DNA from: Alicyclobacillaceae bacterium I2511
GTDB lineage: Bacteria > Bacillota > Bacilli > Alicyclobacillales > Alicyclobacillaceae
Length of the DNA stretch: 64,000 nucleotides
NCBI GenBank assembly: GCA_003584005.1
Contig: QXHL01000012.1
Coordinates: 1 to 64,000, forward strand
Reading direction: 5' to 3'
Shown here: positions 25,407-35,180 of the stretch, piece by piece
How the letters are laid out: each line of letters opens with the position of its first letter
Position numbering within the stretch: position 1 is the first letter of the stretch
The notes under the pieces: generated by a model
What the model was told of the DNA's origin: nothing
Database searches by the model: none
Seen by the model: only the letters and a program-made list of their open reading frames with translations
Position numbers and translations under genes: made by a program

Positions 25407-25482
25407 TGGAGCGGATGACGGGGTTCGAACCCGCAACATTCAGCTTGGGAAGCTGACGCTCTGCCAATTGAACTACATCCGC
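25407..25482 (-). tRNA. tRNA-Gly (anticodon CCC)
   Basis: On the minus strand the acceptor GCGGATG pairs with CATCCGC, the D-arm is GTTC/GAGC, and the anticodon stem TCAGC/GCTGA encloses TTCCCAA, giving anticodon CCC for GGG codons. U73 and an encoded CCA fit bacterial tRNA-Gly. Confidence 0.93.
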
Positions 25483-25590
25483 AGGATTGTTATTCTTAGT
25501 ATACACATTCGGTCTTTGCCGCGCAAGCCGCCGCTTGCGACAGATAGAATCCTGTTTTATTGCTGATGACAGTAGAGGAGACCACACACA

Positions 25591-26682
25591 TTGTCCAAGT
25601 TGCCCTTCCGGTATACCCTTACTGTGACCGATAATCAGTCTGGCCGAACCATTCGCTCCTTGCTTCAACATGAACTCCAGTTTTCTACACGACTGCAACG
25701 AAATCCAGTGTTTCGGGAACAGGTGCGCTGCAATGACAGACCCGCCTTCTTACATGAACGAATCAAGCCAGGAGACATTTTGAGTGTTCCTTTACCCCCA
25801 GAAGTGACAAGTGTAGCATTGGAGCCCACACCAATTGACATATGTTATGAAGATGACCAGGTGTTAGTTATTAACAAATCTGCTGGCATACTCACACATC
25901 CCAGTGCGCGAGAACGCCAAGGATCTTTGTTGGCGGCGGTGGCCGCATACTTGCATCCCCTGGGTCAGGTTCCACACTGTGTGCACAGACTCGACCGTGA
26001 AACCTCGGGGGTAGTGATGTTTGCCCGCCATGCCCACTTTCATCACCTGTTTGATGTATGTCTTAGAGACGGAAAAATGCATCGCAGTTACTGTGCCTTG
26101 GTGAGACCCCCAAAACCCAGACGTATCTCTTTAAATCTCCCTATGCTGTCTGTAGAAACAGGACAGGATACGTGGCAAACCATTGATCTAAACATCGGCC
26201 AAGACCCGCAGCGTCCTTCTCGACGCGTCATTATGGCACAGGGTCAACGGGCCATCACTCATTTTCGCGTGTTGGCTCGCACCGATACGGCTTGGCTAGT
26301 GGGAGTTCACTTGGAAACTGGACGAACCCATCAAATTCGTTTGCACTTTGCGGCGGTAGGGATGCCCCTTCTAGGTGATTTTGTTTACGGAGATAGGCAA
26401 GAGACAAATCTTTGGAAGCAAGAAACCAACTTATTTACACCTGTCTCAAAATCGGGATTCGATGGCGCCAAGATGGACCCGGCTTTGCAGTTCCTTATTC
26501 CAAACGAGATACATCGGGGCCGTCAAGCACTGCATGCCGTTCGGTTAAGTTGGCAAGACCCAGTGACCGGGACTTCACGACAGGCAGATGCTCCGGTAGC
26601 GCAGGATCTAAAGCAATTGTGGCAAAGCCATGGGGGAGCGGCCAACGTGTGGCAAGATGTGCAGAACTCCCTTTTGGACTAG
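25591..26682 (+). CDS. RluA-family pseudouridine synthase
   Basis: Isomerises uridine to pseudouridine in rRNA or tRNA. The catalytic motif HRLDRETSG (aspartate near residue 133) is present, followed by the family's GRTHQIRLHFAAVGMPLLGD (near 246). An N-terminal S4-like segment (about 1-70) precedes it, as in RluD-type enzymes. A 27-residue insertion rich in polar residues lies after the GD motif. The start is TTG at 25591 behind GAGGAG. At 363 aa it is longer than average. The exact RNA target cannot be told. Confidence 0.88.
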   Translation: MSKLPFRYTLTVTDNQSGRTIRSLLQHELQFSTRLQRNPVFREQVRCNDRPAFLHERIKPGDILSVPLPPEVTSVALEPTPIDICYEDDQVLVINKSAGILTHPSARERQGSLLAAVAAYLHPLGQVPHCVHRLDRETSGVVMFARHAHFHHLFDVCLRDGKMHRSYCALVRPPKPRRISLNLPMLSVETGQDTWQTIDLNIGQDPQRPSRRVIMAQGQRAITHFRVLARTDTAWLVGVHLETGRTHQIRLHFAAVGMPLLGDFVYGDRQETNLWKQETNLFTPVSKSGFDGAKMDPALQFLIPNEIHRGRQALHAVRLSWQDPVTGTSRQADAPVAQDLKQLWQSHGGAANVWQDVQNSLLD

Positions 26683-26780
26683 TTTGCACATTTCACAAAA
26701 GTATTCTGTTAACCTGTTTAGGTTCTCCTGTATCTTAGTACGGTACCGTCCACCCTCCCTTTGGGTACGAACGGGGATTG

Positions 26781-26809
26781 TTGGAAACGTGTGAACCATC
26801 TGATAAGAT
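26781..26809 (+). promoter_or_regulatory. promoter of aroC-aroB
   Basis: TTGGAA (26781-26786), a 17-base spacer, and TAAGAT (26804-26809) preceded by TGA, an extended -10. It lies 37 bases before the aroC ATG. Confidence 0.65.
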
Positions 26810-26846
26810 ACGAAAGAAGTCATTGCTGTGGAAAGGGGCTTTCGTC

Positions 26847-28004
26847 ATGATCCGCTATTTATCCGCAGGTGAGTCCCATGGGCCTGGTTTGACTGTGATT
26901 GTGGAAGGCCTCCCGAGTCGCTTAGCCGTGTCAAAAGATGAAATTGATGAGCAGTTGCGCAAGCGCCAGCAAGGCTATGGCCGGGGCTATCGAATGAAAA
27001 TTGAGAGCGATAGGGTTGAAATCACCAGTGGCATCCGTTTTGGATTAACGCTCGGTTCGCCAGTGACAATGCAGGTTATGAATCAAGACTTCAGTCACTG
27101 GACGGATCGCATGTCTGTCTGGGGGGAAACGCCTGCTGAACTGAAACAAGTCACTCGACCTAGACCTGGACATGCGGATCTCGCGGGTGCAATTAAATAC
27201 GATCACCAAGATGTACGAAATGTTCTAGAGCGTGCCAGTGCACGCAACACAGCAACCATGGTAGCTTCGGGCGCCTTGGCACGACAGTTACTAACTTATT
27301 TTGGCATCGATGTCACCGCACATGTTGTGGAAATTGGAGGGGAGACGGTGCAATCCTTACCAGAGTCATGGGAAGAATTAGTACGTCATACCGCTGGATC
27401 CCCTGTGCGGTGTGCAGATGCAGAGGCAGAAGCAAGAATGATAAAAAAAATTGATGCAGCCAAAGAACAGGGAGATACAGTGGGAGGCGTATTTGAGGTA
27501 ATCCTCCGTGGCTGTCCTGTAGGGTTGGGAAGCTATGTCCATCCCGACCGCAAGCTCGACGGTAAATTGGCTGGCGCTTTGATGAGTATTCCTGCCATTA
27601 AAGGCGTAGAAGTGGGATTGGGGTTTGCTACTGCCCACCGTTTTGGCTCTCAAGTCCATGACCCAATTTTGTATCAAGATGGGCGCTATTTCCGCCCAAG
27701 CAATGGCGCAGGAGGGCTAGAGGGAGGCGTGACCAACGGGCAACCGATTGTCCTGCGAGGAGCTATGAAACCTATAGCCACACTTTATCACCCTCTACCC
27801 AGTGTAGATATGAAATCAAAACAGGCAGAAGAAGCCACGGTGGAACGTTCGGATTTTTGCGCGGTGCCCGCAGCTTCCGTGGTTGCAGAAAATGTGGCTG
27901 CCTGGGTGATTGCGGATGCATTTCTTGAAAAATTTAGCGGGGATTCTTTAGAACAAATAGAGGATTCTTTTCACGCTTACCAGAAAAGGGTGAGTCTGCG
28001 ATGA
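26847..28004 (+). CDS. aroC: chorismate synthase
   Basis: Forms chorismate from 5-enolpyruvylshikimate-3-phosphate with reduced FMN. The start MIRYLSAGESHGPGL is diagnostic, as are RPRPGHADLAGAIKY (near residue 105) and ERASARNTATMVASGA (near 131). The C-terminal VERSDFCAVPAASVVAENV completes the FMN site. It has 385 aa. ATG at 26847 follows AAAGGGG. Its stop overlaps the aroB start (ATGA). Confidence 0.97.
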   Translation: MIRYLSAGESHGPGLTVIVEGLPSRLAVSKDEIDEQLRKRQQGYGRGYRMKIESDRVEITSGIRFGLTLGSPVTMQVMNQDFSHWTDRMSVWGETPAELKQVTRPRPGHADLAGAIKYDHQDVRNVLERASARNTATMVASGALARQLLTYFGIDVTAHVVEIGGETVQSLPESWEELVRHTAGSPVRCADAEAEARMIKKIDAAKEQGDTVGGVFEVILRGCPVGLGSYVHPDRKLDGKLAGALMSIPAIKGVEVGLGFATAHRFGSQVHDPILYQDGRYFRPSNGAGGLEGGVTNGQPIVLRGAMKPIATLYHPLPSVDMKSKQAEEATVERSDFCAVPAASVVAENVAAWVIADAFLEKFSGDSLEQIEDSFHAYQKRVSLR

Positions 28005-29086
28005 GACGGCTTGAGGTGCATACCCAAACAACCCACTACGAAATGGTTATTGGGGCTAATTTATTAAAACAGATTTCTCATTTCATAGCACAATTAGGAC
28101 TGTCTCCAGAGGGAGGGTGCCTGATTGTCAGTGATGATCAAGTGACTGCACTGGGTTACCCGGACGCAATCTTAACGGCCATGCAGCAGGCGGGATGGCC
28201 TGCACAGTTGGCGGTTATTCCTGCAGGTGATGAAAGCAAATCACTGTTACAAACACAGGCTTTGTACACACACCTGTTGCAATCCAGAGTTCGCCGATCT
28301 GGCGTGGTCATTGCGGTCGGTGGCGGAGTGGTAGGTGATTTGGCAGGGTTTGCAGCCGCCACTTACCTGCGAGGCGTTCACTTTGTCCAAGTACCAACAA
28401 CGCTGTTGGCCCATGACAGCAGTATTGGGGGCAAGGTCGGAGTAAATCTACCGGAAGGGAAAAACCTGATAGGAGCCTTTTATCATCCACGGTTGGTTTT
28501 GTATGACATTGACACATTAAAAACTTTAACCGAACGGGAGTGGCGCGGGGGGATGGCGGAAGTTATCAAACACGCCATCATTGGCAATCCACAGTTGTTT
28601 TCTCAACTGCAGACAACACCGCAACCCACTTTTGGGGAACCTGTAACCGTGGAAGACATGATTGCACAGGCTAGCGCAGTGAAAATTGCCATTGTCCAGT
28701 CGGACGAGCGTGAGGCGGGACTGCGTATGCACCTCAACTTAGGACATACGGTAGGACATGCAATTGAACAGGCTTCCCACTATCTACTTAACCACGGCGA
28801 ATCCGTTGCCCTAGGACTGCGTATTGAAGCAGAAATTGCAGTGGCTAAAAATTGGTTGGAACCTGTGATTAGAGATCAGATCATTGCCGTATTACGTCAA
28901 CATCACCTGCCCGTTAGTCCGCCAAACCTAAATTGGGAGCAGGTTGTTGCCTATTTAGAAGTGGACAAAAAACACTCCGGAAAGGGTTGGACCTTTGTGT
29001 TACCTAGGGAAATTGGCCGCGTGGAAGTAACTCGGGAAATCACACAAAACGACGTATTGAATGCTTGGCGCGCGTCTATTGCATAA
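28001..29086 (+). CDS. aroB: 3-dehydroquinate synthase
   Basis: Second step of the shikimate pathway, converting DAHP to 3-dehydroquinate with NAD+. Motifs: GDESKS near residue 76, VIAVGGGVVGDLAGFAAATY near 104 (NAD binding), IGGKVGVNLPEGKNLIGAF near 143, and zinc-binding HLNLGHTVGHAIE near 247. 361 aa, usual length. It overlaps aroC by 4 bases. No aroH follows, unlike in B. subtilis; instead the TRAP-regulated leader begins 90 bases later. Confidence 0.96.
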   Translation: MRRLEVHTQTTHYEMVIGANLLKQISHFIAQLGLSPEGGCLIVSDDQVTALGYPDAILTAMQQAGWPAQLAVIPAGDESKSLLQTQALYTHLLQSRVRRSGVVIAVGGGVVGDLAGFAAATYLRGVHFVQVPTTLLAHDSSIGGKVGVNLPEGKNLIGAFYHPRLVLYDIDTLKTLTEREWRGGMAEVIKHAIIGNPQLFSQLQTTPQPTFGEPVTVEDMIAQASAVKIAIVQSDEREAGLRMHLNLGHTVGHAIEQASHYLLNHGESVALGLRIEAEIAVAKNWLEPVIRDQIIAVLRQHHLPVSPPNLNWEQVVAYLEVDKKHSGKGWTFVLPREIGRVEVTREITQNDVLNAWRASIA

Positions 29087-29173
29087 ACGTAGCCTTCAAA
29101 ACGGCTAGGGTCCGTCCAATGATGGGACAGCAGCAATGGGTATTTCTAAATCGATGAATGGGCACTTGACCTG

Positions 29174-29202
29174 TTGACGAGCGGACTATCACACCGTATG
29201 AT
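29174..29202 (+). promoter_or_regulatory. promoter of the trp operon leader
   Basis: TTGACG (29174-29179), 17-base spacer, TATGAT (29197-29202). The predicted transcript starts near 29209 and runs through the TRAP site and terminator before trpD. Confidence 0.75.
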
Positions 29203-29252
29203 GTGAATAAGTAATAAGTATACACATGTGATATTATCTGTGCATGGCGGTG

Positions 29253-29312
29253 GAGCTGAGATTAGGCAAGTAGACGAGTATTCAGTGGAGTTGAGCGGAG
29301 CGGAGTGAGTAG
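29253..29312 (+). promoter_or_regulatory. TRAP-binding site: eleven GAG/TAG triplets in the trp leader
   Basis: Triplets start at 29253, 29258, 29263, 29271, 29276, 29288, 29293, 29298, 29303, 29307 and 29310: exactly eleven GAG or TAG. Most are 2 bases apart, as in known TRAP sites. AAG (29268) and CAG (29283) fall in the two wider gaps. Flanking GCATGG (29242-29247) and CCATGC (29318-29323) can pair and close a stem around the whole site. When TRAP binds, an antiterminator should be blocked and the terminator at 29347 favoured. Confidence 0.85.
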
Positions 29313-29346
29313 CTGATCCATGCCAGTTTTGGACGGACGGGTGCAG

Positions 29347-29388
29347 AATCCGCAGGTTAGGGCTTAATCCTAGCATGTGGATTTTTTC
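29347..29388 (+). terminator. trp leader attenuator terminator
   Basis: AATCCGCA (29347-29354) pairs with TGTGGATT (29376-29383), with an inner GTTAGG/CCTAGC helix, followed by TTTTCTT. It lies 35 bases after the TRAP site and 65 bases before trpD. Confidence 0.8.
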
Positions 29389-29453
29389 TTATCCGTTGGT
29401 GGCTACTGCTGTTCGCTTTCCCACTGGGCACAGGTCCGAGGGGAGTGGATTTC

Positions 29454-30494
29454 ATGCCAACCAGTATCCGTGAAGTGTTAAAAATTGTATCTTCCGGAAA
29501 TAGTCTTAATCAAGAAATTGCGGAGTCTTTTATGAATGAACTGATGTCTGGACAGGTGACACCCGTGCAGACGGCTGGTTTGTTGGCGGCGCTGACTGTA
29601 CGTGGGGAGACAGTGGACGAAATTGTTGGATTTGCTCGAGCCATGCGAAGACATGCCGTTACACTGCGAGTGCCCTTTGATGTGATGGACACCTGTGGCA
29701 CGGGTGGGGATGGGGCTAAAACTTTTAATATTTCAACTGCGGCTGCTTTCGTGGGTGCGGCGGCTGGAATACCCATTGCCAAACATGGAAATCGTGCCGT
29801 TTCCAGTCGCAGTGGTAGTGCAGACGTGTTAGCGGCCTTAGGTGCAGATATTGACTTGACGGGGAACGAGGCGTTGTCTTGCTTGGAGGATGCCAATTTA
29901 TGTTTCTTATTTGCACAGTCCTACCACCCAGCAATGAAACACGCTGCAGAGGCACGCAAGCAGCTGGGGTTTCGGACTGTTTTTAATATCTTGGGTCCAC
30001 TCACAAATCCAGCTGGGGCGACGAAACAAGTTTTAGGCGTATTTCAGCCTCACCTTGTGGAAAAAGTGGCCGAGGCGTTGTTGCAACTGGGTACCACCCG
30101 TGCCTTAGTAGTCCATGGCGCTGGCGGTATTGACGAGCTATCCTTGCAGGGACCCAACTCGATTGCCGAAGTGGTGGACGGCAGAATTCACCGGTACACG
30201 CTATTACCAGAGGATTGTGGACTGGAAAGAGCAGACTTGGCAGTTTTAATTGGTGGCGATGCTCGTGAAAATGCAGCCATCTTGCACAGCATCTTCGCTG
30301 GTGAAAAGGGGCCAAGGCGGGATGTTGTTGTTCTGAATGCGGCGGCCGTTCTGTATGTCGGAGGAAAAACGGCAACGATTCAAGAGGGTGCGTTGCTTGC
30401 TGCAGAGTTGATTGACTCTGGATCTGTTTTGGCCTCTATGCAACGCTTTATTACAGCCACAGCTCTACACCCACAAAGGGAGGTGGCTCAATGA
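29454..30494 (+). CDS. trpD: anthranilate phosphoribosyltransferase
   Basis: Second step of tryptophan synthesis: anthranilate plus PRPP gives phosphoribosylanthranilate. DTCGTGGDGAKTFNISTAAA holds the PRPP loop (near residue 79). AKHGNRAVSSRSGSADVL and FLFAQSYHPAMKHAAEAR follow. 346 aa. ATG at 29454 follows GAGGGGAG; GTG at 29445 is too close to that site. It is the first gene of the operon: no trpE or trpG precedes it, which departs from trpEDCFBA order. Confidence 0.95.
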   Translation: MPTSIREVLKIVSSGNSLNQEIAESFMNELMSGQVTPVQTAGLLAALTVRGETVDEIVGFARAMRRHAVTLRVPFDVMDTCGTGGDGAKTFNISTAAAFVGAAAGIPIAKHGNRAVSSRSGSADVLAALGADIDLTGNEALSCLEDANLCFLFAQSYHPAMKHAAEARKQLGFRTVFNILGPLTNPAGATKQVLGVFQPHLVEKVAEALLQLGTTRALVVHGAGGIDELSLQGPNSIAEVVDGRIHRYTLLPEDCGLERADLAVLIGGDARENAAILHSIFAGEKGPRRDVVVLNAAAVLYVGGKTATIQEGALLAAELIDSGSVLASMQRFITATALHPQREVAQ

Positions 30495-31279
30495 ATGAAT
30501 TTTTAAACCGAATATTGTTAACGAAAGAAGCCGAAGTTGCCCAATTGCGAACTCGTGACACACAGGGTGTGACAGTGGAATTGAGCAATTTACCTCCCTG
30601 TCGGGGGTTTCTTGCGCAGTTGGAGACAGCACCTCAATTTGCGGTGATTGCCGAGGTAAAAAAGGCCAGTCCGTCGAAGGGATTAATTCAACCAGACTTC
30701 AACCCGGTTAAAATTTCGCAGGTATACGCAACCGCTGGGGCTCAGGCTATTTCTGTATTGACAGATGAAACTTATTTTCAAGGAAGCATGGCAGACCTGA
30801 CGGCTGTCCATGAGGCGGTAGGGTTACCAATATTACGAAAGGATTTCATCATTGATGAACGACAAATTGATCAGGCACGTATCGCCGGAGCGGACGCAAT
30901 CTTACTCATCTGTGCCGTACACACTGCCAAGCGTTTATCCGAGTTATCGGAGTACGCCCAATTTGTGGGTCTCGATGTATTGATAGAGGTGCACCAAGTA
31001 AGCGAAGTGGCAACGGCGTTGGCGGCAAGCCCCGCCGTATTAGGAATCAATAATCGAGATTTACACACCTTTCGGGTGTCACTGGAAGTTACTCGAGAAG
31101 TGATAAAAGAAATTCCACCAAGCGTGTTTACCATTGCAGAAAGCGGCATCCGGTCAAGAGAGGATGCATTGCGCATGGCACAATATGGTGTGCGTGGGGT
31201 ACTGGTAGGGGAATCGCTCATGCGGGCTGGAACTCCATCACAAGTCGCTGCCTTGTTACGTGCCTTGCAAAAAGTGTAA
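30491..31279 (+). CDS. trpC: indole-3-glycerol-phosphate synthase
   Basis: Converts carboxyphenylaminodeoxyribulose phosphate to indole-glycerol phosphate. AVIAEVKKASPSKG (near residue 53) contains the catalytic lysine, and LRKDFIID (near 115), ILLICAV, GINNRDL and ESGIRSREDA complete the TIM barrel. 262 aa, normal. It overlaps trpD by 4 bases (ATGA). Confidence 0.96.
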   Translation: MNEFLNRILLTKEAEVAQLRTRDTQGVTVELSNLPPCRGFLAQLETAPQFAVIAEVKKASPSKGLIQPDFNPVKISQVYATAGAQAISVLTDETYFQGSMADLTAVHEAVGLPILRKDFIIDERQIDQARIAGADAILLICAVHTAKRLSELSEYAQFVGLDVLIEVHQVSEVATALAASPAVLGINNRDLHTFRVSLEVTREVIKEIPPSVFTIAESGIRSREDALRMAQYGVRGVLVGESLMRAGTPSQVAALLRALQKV

Positions 31280-31336
31280 CGGACTTTTCCTGTACAGGGC
31301 AAATAAGGGCGATGTCAAAGGAGGGACCCATGGGTG

Positions 31337-32053
31337 ATGGAGCCAAAAATTAAAATTTGTGGTCTTCATCCTGAGGATGACTTTTCTTTCACAGACAATG
31401 AAAGAGTTGCTTATAGTGGCTTTGTTTTTGTTCCCCACAGCAAGCGTTTTGTCACTCCACAACAAATTAAACCGGTTATCCAAAAGATTAATAATCGGTG
31501 TCAAACTATGGCCGTCGTGGCGGGAATGAATTTGGCGGATATTCATGAAATTTTATCACTGTCGGGTATCACTGGGGTACAATTACACGGGGAGGAACCG
31601 CCGACATGGTGTGACGAATTGCGCCACAACGGGTACACTGTCTGGAAAGCCATCCAGGTACCCACCGCCACTGAGTTTCGTCATAGGGATCTAATGCAAA
31701 CGAAAGTGATGCGCGAGGTTTCCCTATATATCCATCATGTGGATGGAATATTGCTGGATGCAAGTTCACCCGTCCGCGCACCCCACGGTGTTACGGGAGG
31801 ATTTGGGAAACCTTTTGCTTGGGATATTATACCTACCGTCGGGTCCTTGCTACAAGCGATGGTAGCCCCTCCACATCTGTGGGTGGCGGGAGGCATTCAT
31901 TCCGGGAATGTAGCGGACCTTCTGTCCGTGTGGAAACCTGACGGTTTGGACGTGTCTTCAGGGGTGGAGGAAAACGGACGCAAATCGATTGCGAAAATTT
32001 TGGAACTCATCGAGGCGGTGGAAGAATATGCAGGACACACAAACATATCCTGA
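31337..32053 (+). CDS. trpF: phosphoribosylanthranilate isomerase
   Basis: Amadori rearrangement of phosphoribosylanthranilate. KIKICG at the N-terminus carries the catalytic cysteine; GVQLHGEE (near 76), and GILLDASSP (near 137) with the aspartate, are recognisable, as is [12 protein letters not shown]. It is about 238 aa and diverged from Bacillus TrpF, with an insertion of about 15 residues around [19 protein letters not shown] precedes ATG 31337 (GTG 31334 is also possible). The gap after trpC is short, and its 3' end overlaps trpB by 26 bases. Confidence 0.9.
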   Translation: MEPKIKICGLHPEDDFSFTDNERVAYSGFVFVPHSKRFVTPQQIKPVIQKINNRCQTMAVVAGMNLADIHEILSLSGITGVQLHGEEPPTWCDELRHNGYTVWKAIQVPTATEFRHRDLMQTKVMREVSLYIHHVDGILLDASSPVRAPHGVTGGFGKPFAWDIIPTVGSLLQAMVAPPHLWVAGGIHSGNVADLLSVWKPDGLDVSSGVEENGRKSIAKILELIEAVEEYAGHTNIS

Positions 32054-33242
32054 CTCGCTGGGCCGATTTGGCCCTTTCGGCGGGCGTTACGTCCCAGAAA
32101 CACTCATGTCGGCACTCCATCAGTTGGAGAGCGACTACGAGCGACTATCCATTGACACTAGGTTTCAAGAGGAACTGCAATATTATTTAAAAAATTATTC
32201 TGGCCGTCCAACTCCACTGTATTATGCGGAACGATTTTCTCGTGAACTCGGAGGTCCTAAAATTTATCTCAAGCGTGAAGACCTGAATCACACGGGAGCA
32301 CACAAAATCAATAATGCCATTGGGCAGGCCTTACTTGCTGTGCATACCGGGAAACGGCGAGTGATTGCAGAAACAGGCGCAGGCCAACACGGTGTGGCAA
32401 CAGCCACTGTGGCCGCCCGATTTGGCTTGGAATGTACCGTGTTCATGGGTGAAGAAGACATGCGTCGGCAAGCTCTCAACGTATTTCGAATGCGTATGTT
32501 GGGAGCCAATGTGGTGTCGGCAACGGCTGGATCCCGTACCCTTAAGGATGCCACCAACGAGGCCATCCGACATTGGGTGGAACATGTAGAAGATACCTAT
32601 TATATCATTGGGTCTGTCGTCGGTCCCCATCCATATCCGCGAATTGTCCGAGACTTTCAACGGGTTATTGGGGATGAAACAAAAGCCCAAATACTTGCTG
32701 CAGAGAGCCGCCTGCCAGACAAAATTCTGGCTTGTGTGGGTGGTGGGAGCAATGCAATAGGAATATTCTATCCCTTCATTCCAGACAAAAAAGTGGCTTT
32801 AGTGGGTGTTGAGGCCGCTGGTAAGGGGGTGGATACACAATATCACGCAGCCTCCATAAACCGTGGGAGACCCGGTGTTTTACATGGGTCGTACACCTAT
32901 CTTTTGCAGGATGAGTTTGGTCAAGTTCTGCCCGCACACTCCATTTCTGCGGGTCTGGACTATCCCGGGGTGGGGCCTGAGCATGCTTGGTTGCACCAAA
33001 TAGGGCGCGCACAGTATGTGCCTATCACCGATGCGGAGGCTTTGTCTGCCTTCTATTTACTATCGAAAAGTGAGGGCATCATTCCTGCACTGGAGAGTGC
33101 CCATGCGCTGGCCCAAGCGGTCAAAGAAGCGCAAACTATGGACAAGCATGACGTTCTGGTAATTTGCCTGTCCGGACGAGGGGATAAAGACGTGGAAGAG
33201 ATTGCCCGCCAAAATCGAGGTGTTGAATATGAATCGAATTGA
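32028..33242 (+). CDS. trpB: tryptophan synthase beta subunit
   Basis: PLP enzyme that joins indole and serine. [16 protein letters not shown] starts the protein; the PLP lysine is in [13 protein letters not shown] (near residue 88); GGGSNAIG (near 236) binds phosphate. 404 aa, usual length. ATG at 32028 lies inside the end of trpF and follows GAGGCGGTGG. The downstream trpA start overlaps it, so the alpha and beta subunits are translationally coupled. Confidence 0.97.
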   Translation: MQDTQTYPDSLGRFGPFGGRYVPETLMSALHQLESDYERLSIDTRFQEELQYYLKNYSGRPTPLYYAERFSRELGGPKIYLKREDLNHTGAHKINNAIGQALLAVHTGKRRVIAETGAGQHGVATATVAARFGLECTVFMGEEDMRRQALNVFRMRMLGANVVSATAGSRTLKDATNEAIRHWVEHVEDTYYIIGSVVGPHPYPRIVRDFQRVIGDETKAQILAAESRLPDKILACVGGGSNAIGIFYPFIPDKKVALVGVEAAGKGVDTQYHAASINRGRPGVLHGSYTYLLQDEFGQVLPAHSISAGLDYPGVGPEHAWLHQIGRAQYVPITDAEALSAFYLLSKSEGIIPALESAHALAQAVKEAQTMDKHDVLVICLSGRGDKDVEEIARQNRGVEYESN

Positions 33243-34071
33243 GGGTGTCTTCCGCAAACAAACACAGCATTCCGCTTTAATTCCGTTTTTAAATGCAGGC
33301 GATCCATCCTTGGACATTTCACTGCAACTCTTTCGATCCGTACTACAGGCGGGTGCGGATATTGTCGAAATTGGAATCCCTTATTCGGACCCCTTGGCGG
33401 ATGGTCCGGTGATTCAGGCCTCGGCCACCCGAAGCCTGAAATCAGGGTTTCAATTTCCTCAGGTATTTGACCTTGCACAGGCACTACGGTCAGAATCGGA
33501 TCAAGGGTTGGTCGCCTTCACGTACATCAATCCGCTGTTACAGTACACATTAGAAAGATTTTTTGCAGACGCCAAAAGCGCTGGGATTGACGGGGTCATC
33601 GTACCTGATTTACCTTACGAAGAAAGTGGACCTGTTTTACAGGTGGCGGACCGTAATGGAATTGCTCTCATTCCCTTGGTTGCACTTACTTCCGGGGAAC
33701 AGCGGATTATTGACATTTGTCGCTCGGCCCGGGGATTTGTGTACTGTGTGTCGTCCCTAGGGGTCACGGGAGAGCGCACCCGCATGTCAGAACGGGTGCG
33801 GGAACTGGTGGAGCGGGTCCAGTCCCACACCTCCCTTCCTGTAGCAGTAGGATTTGGCGTTAGCACACCAGAACAGGCCCAATACCTGTCCGCATTTGCG
33901 GACGGGGTCATTGTAGGGAGTGCATTGATCCGCCGCATTGAGGCAGCATTGCATCAGAACCCCAATGCTCCCGTAAATATCCTGCAGGCAACCGTTCAAG
34001 AATTTGTAAAAATACTTGTGCAGGGATTGACCCATCCGGTTCCACCAAAGCAGTTTCCACCTAGAATTTAA
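33229..34071 (+). CDS. trpA: tryptophan synthase alpha subunit
   Basis: Cleaves indole-glycerol phosphate to indole, passed to Trp[17 protein letters not shown] (near 20) contains the first catalytic glutamate region with [17 protein letters not shown] (near 47), and [12 protein letters not shown] carries the catalytic aspartate. 280 aa, slightly above 260-270. ATG 33229 follows GAGGTG and overlaps trpB by 14 bases. A C-terminal tail ([11 protein letters not shown]) is proline-rich. Confidence 0.95.
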   Translation: MNRIEGVFRKQTQHSALIPFLNAGDPSLDISLQLFRSVLQAGADIVEIGIPYSDPLADGPVIQASATRSLKSGFQFPQVFDLAQALRSESDQGLVAFTYINPLLQYTLERFFADAKSAGIDGVIVPDLPYEESGPVLQVADRNGIALIPLVALTSGEQRIIDICRSARGFVYCVSSLGVTGERTRMSERVRELVERVQSHTSLPVAVGFGVSTPEQAQYLSAFADGVIVGSALIRRIEAALHQNPNAPVNILQATVQEFVKILVQGLTHPVPPKQFPPRI

Positions 34072-34087
34072 CGAGGAGCTGAGTAGC

Positions 34088-35125
34088 TTGATTATTGTAA
34101 TGAAGGAAGGCGCGACGTCGGAACAGATAAACCAAGTGGTGGAAGCCATTGAAAGCCGGGGTCTGTCTCCACATATCTCAAAAGGTGCTGAAATAACGAT
34201 TATTGGTATCATTGGACCAAAGAACCAAATTTTAGAGTTGCCTATTGAAGGACTACCGGGGGTGGAAAAAGTGGTGTCGGTCAGCAATCCTTTTAAACTG
34301 GCCAGCCGAGCGTTTCATCCCCAGGATACCTTAATTCAGATTGGGGGACACGTCGTTGGCGGCCTTCAACCCACCATTATCGCAGGCCCTTGTTCTGTGG
34401 AATCCAAAGATCAAATCCTAGATATCGCTCGCCAAGTCAAGGCTTTGGGTGCTCATATGCTACGAGGGGGAGCATACAAACCAAGGACTTCTCCGTATGC
34501 ATTTCAGGGGCTGGGTGAGGAAGGTTTGAAGTACCTGGCGCTTGCCAGGGAGGATACAGGATTGCCTGTGGTCACTGAAATCATGGAAGTCGGCGTATTA
34601 CCCATGATGGATGAATATGTGGATGTATTTCAAATTGGCGCCAGGAACATGCAAAACTACCCTTTGCTGAAAGCAGTGGGACGTACGCAAAAACCTGTGC
34701 TGCTGAAGCGAGGGATGTCCGCAACCATTGAAGAGTGGTTAATGGCTGCAGAGTATATTTTAGCTGAAGGGAATCCAAACGTTATTTTGTGTGAACGGGG
34801 AATTCGAACTTTTGAAACTTACACTCGCAATACCCTAGATCTGAACGCAGTCCCTGTGGTTCAACACTTGTCACATCTACCTGTGTTTGTCGATCCAAGC
34901 CACGGTGTCGGGCATTGGCGTTATATTATTTCAATGGCCAGGGCTGGCATTGCAGCTGGAGCGCAGGGATTGATTGTAGAAGTGCATCCCCATCCTGAGC
35001 GGGCACTGTCCGATGGAGAACAGTCTTTAACGTTTGAAAACTTTGCTCAATTGGTACACAGTGTGGAACAAATTGTTCAGGCACTGGGCACAGCGGGTGA
35101 GGCTCTTGCCACAGGACAGCACTGA
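34088..35125 (+). CDS. aroF: 3-deoxy-7-phosphoheptulonate synthase (type I-beta)
   Basis: First shikimate step, condensing phosphoenolpyruvate and erythrose 4-phosphate. The N-terminal ferredoxin-like domain (about residues 1-75) is a feedback domain in related enzymes. The barrel follows with [10 protein letters not shown] (near 97), [19 protein letters not shown] (near 125), [11 protein letters not shown] and VDPSHGVGH. 345 aa; the start is TTG behind GAGGAG. Named AroF-type by family; B. subtilis uses aroA for this enzyme fused to chorismate mutase, which is absent here. Its place after trpA puts aromatic entry under the trp leader. Confidence 0.92.
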   Translation: MIIVMKEGATSEQINQVVEAIESRGLSPHISKGAEITIIGIIGPKNQILELPIEGLPGVEKVVSVSNPFKLASRAFHPQDTLIQIGGHVVGGLQPTIIAGPCSVESKDQILDIARQVKALGAHMLRGGAYKPRTSPYAFQGLGEEGLKYLALAREDTGLPVVTEIMEVGVLPMMDEYVDVFQIGARNMQNYPLLKAVGRTQKPVLLKRGMSATIEEWLMAAEYILAEGNPNVILCERGIRTFETYTRNTLDLNAVPVVQHLSHLPVFVDPSHGVGHWRYIISMARAGIAAGAQGLIVEVHPHPERALSDGEQSLTFENFAQLVHSVEQIVQALGTAGEALATGQH

Positions 35126-35180
35126 TTTCCGCCCGGCGGCATCTACCACTGGCGAGCTCGCGGCTGCGGCAGATGCCGGG

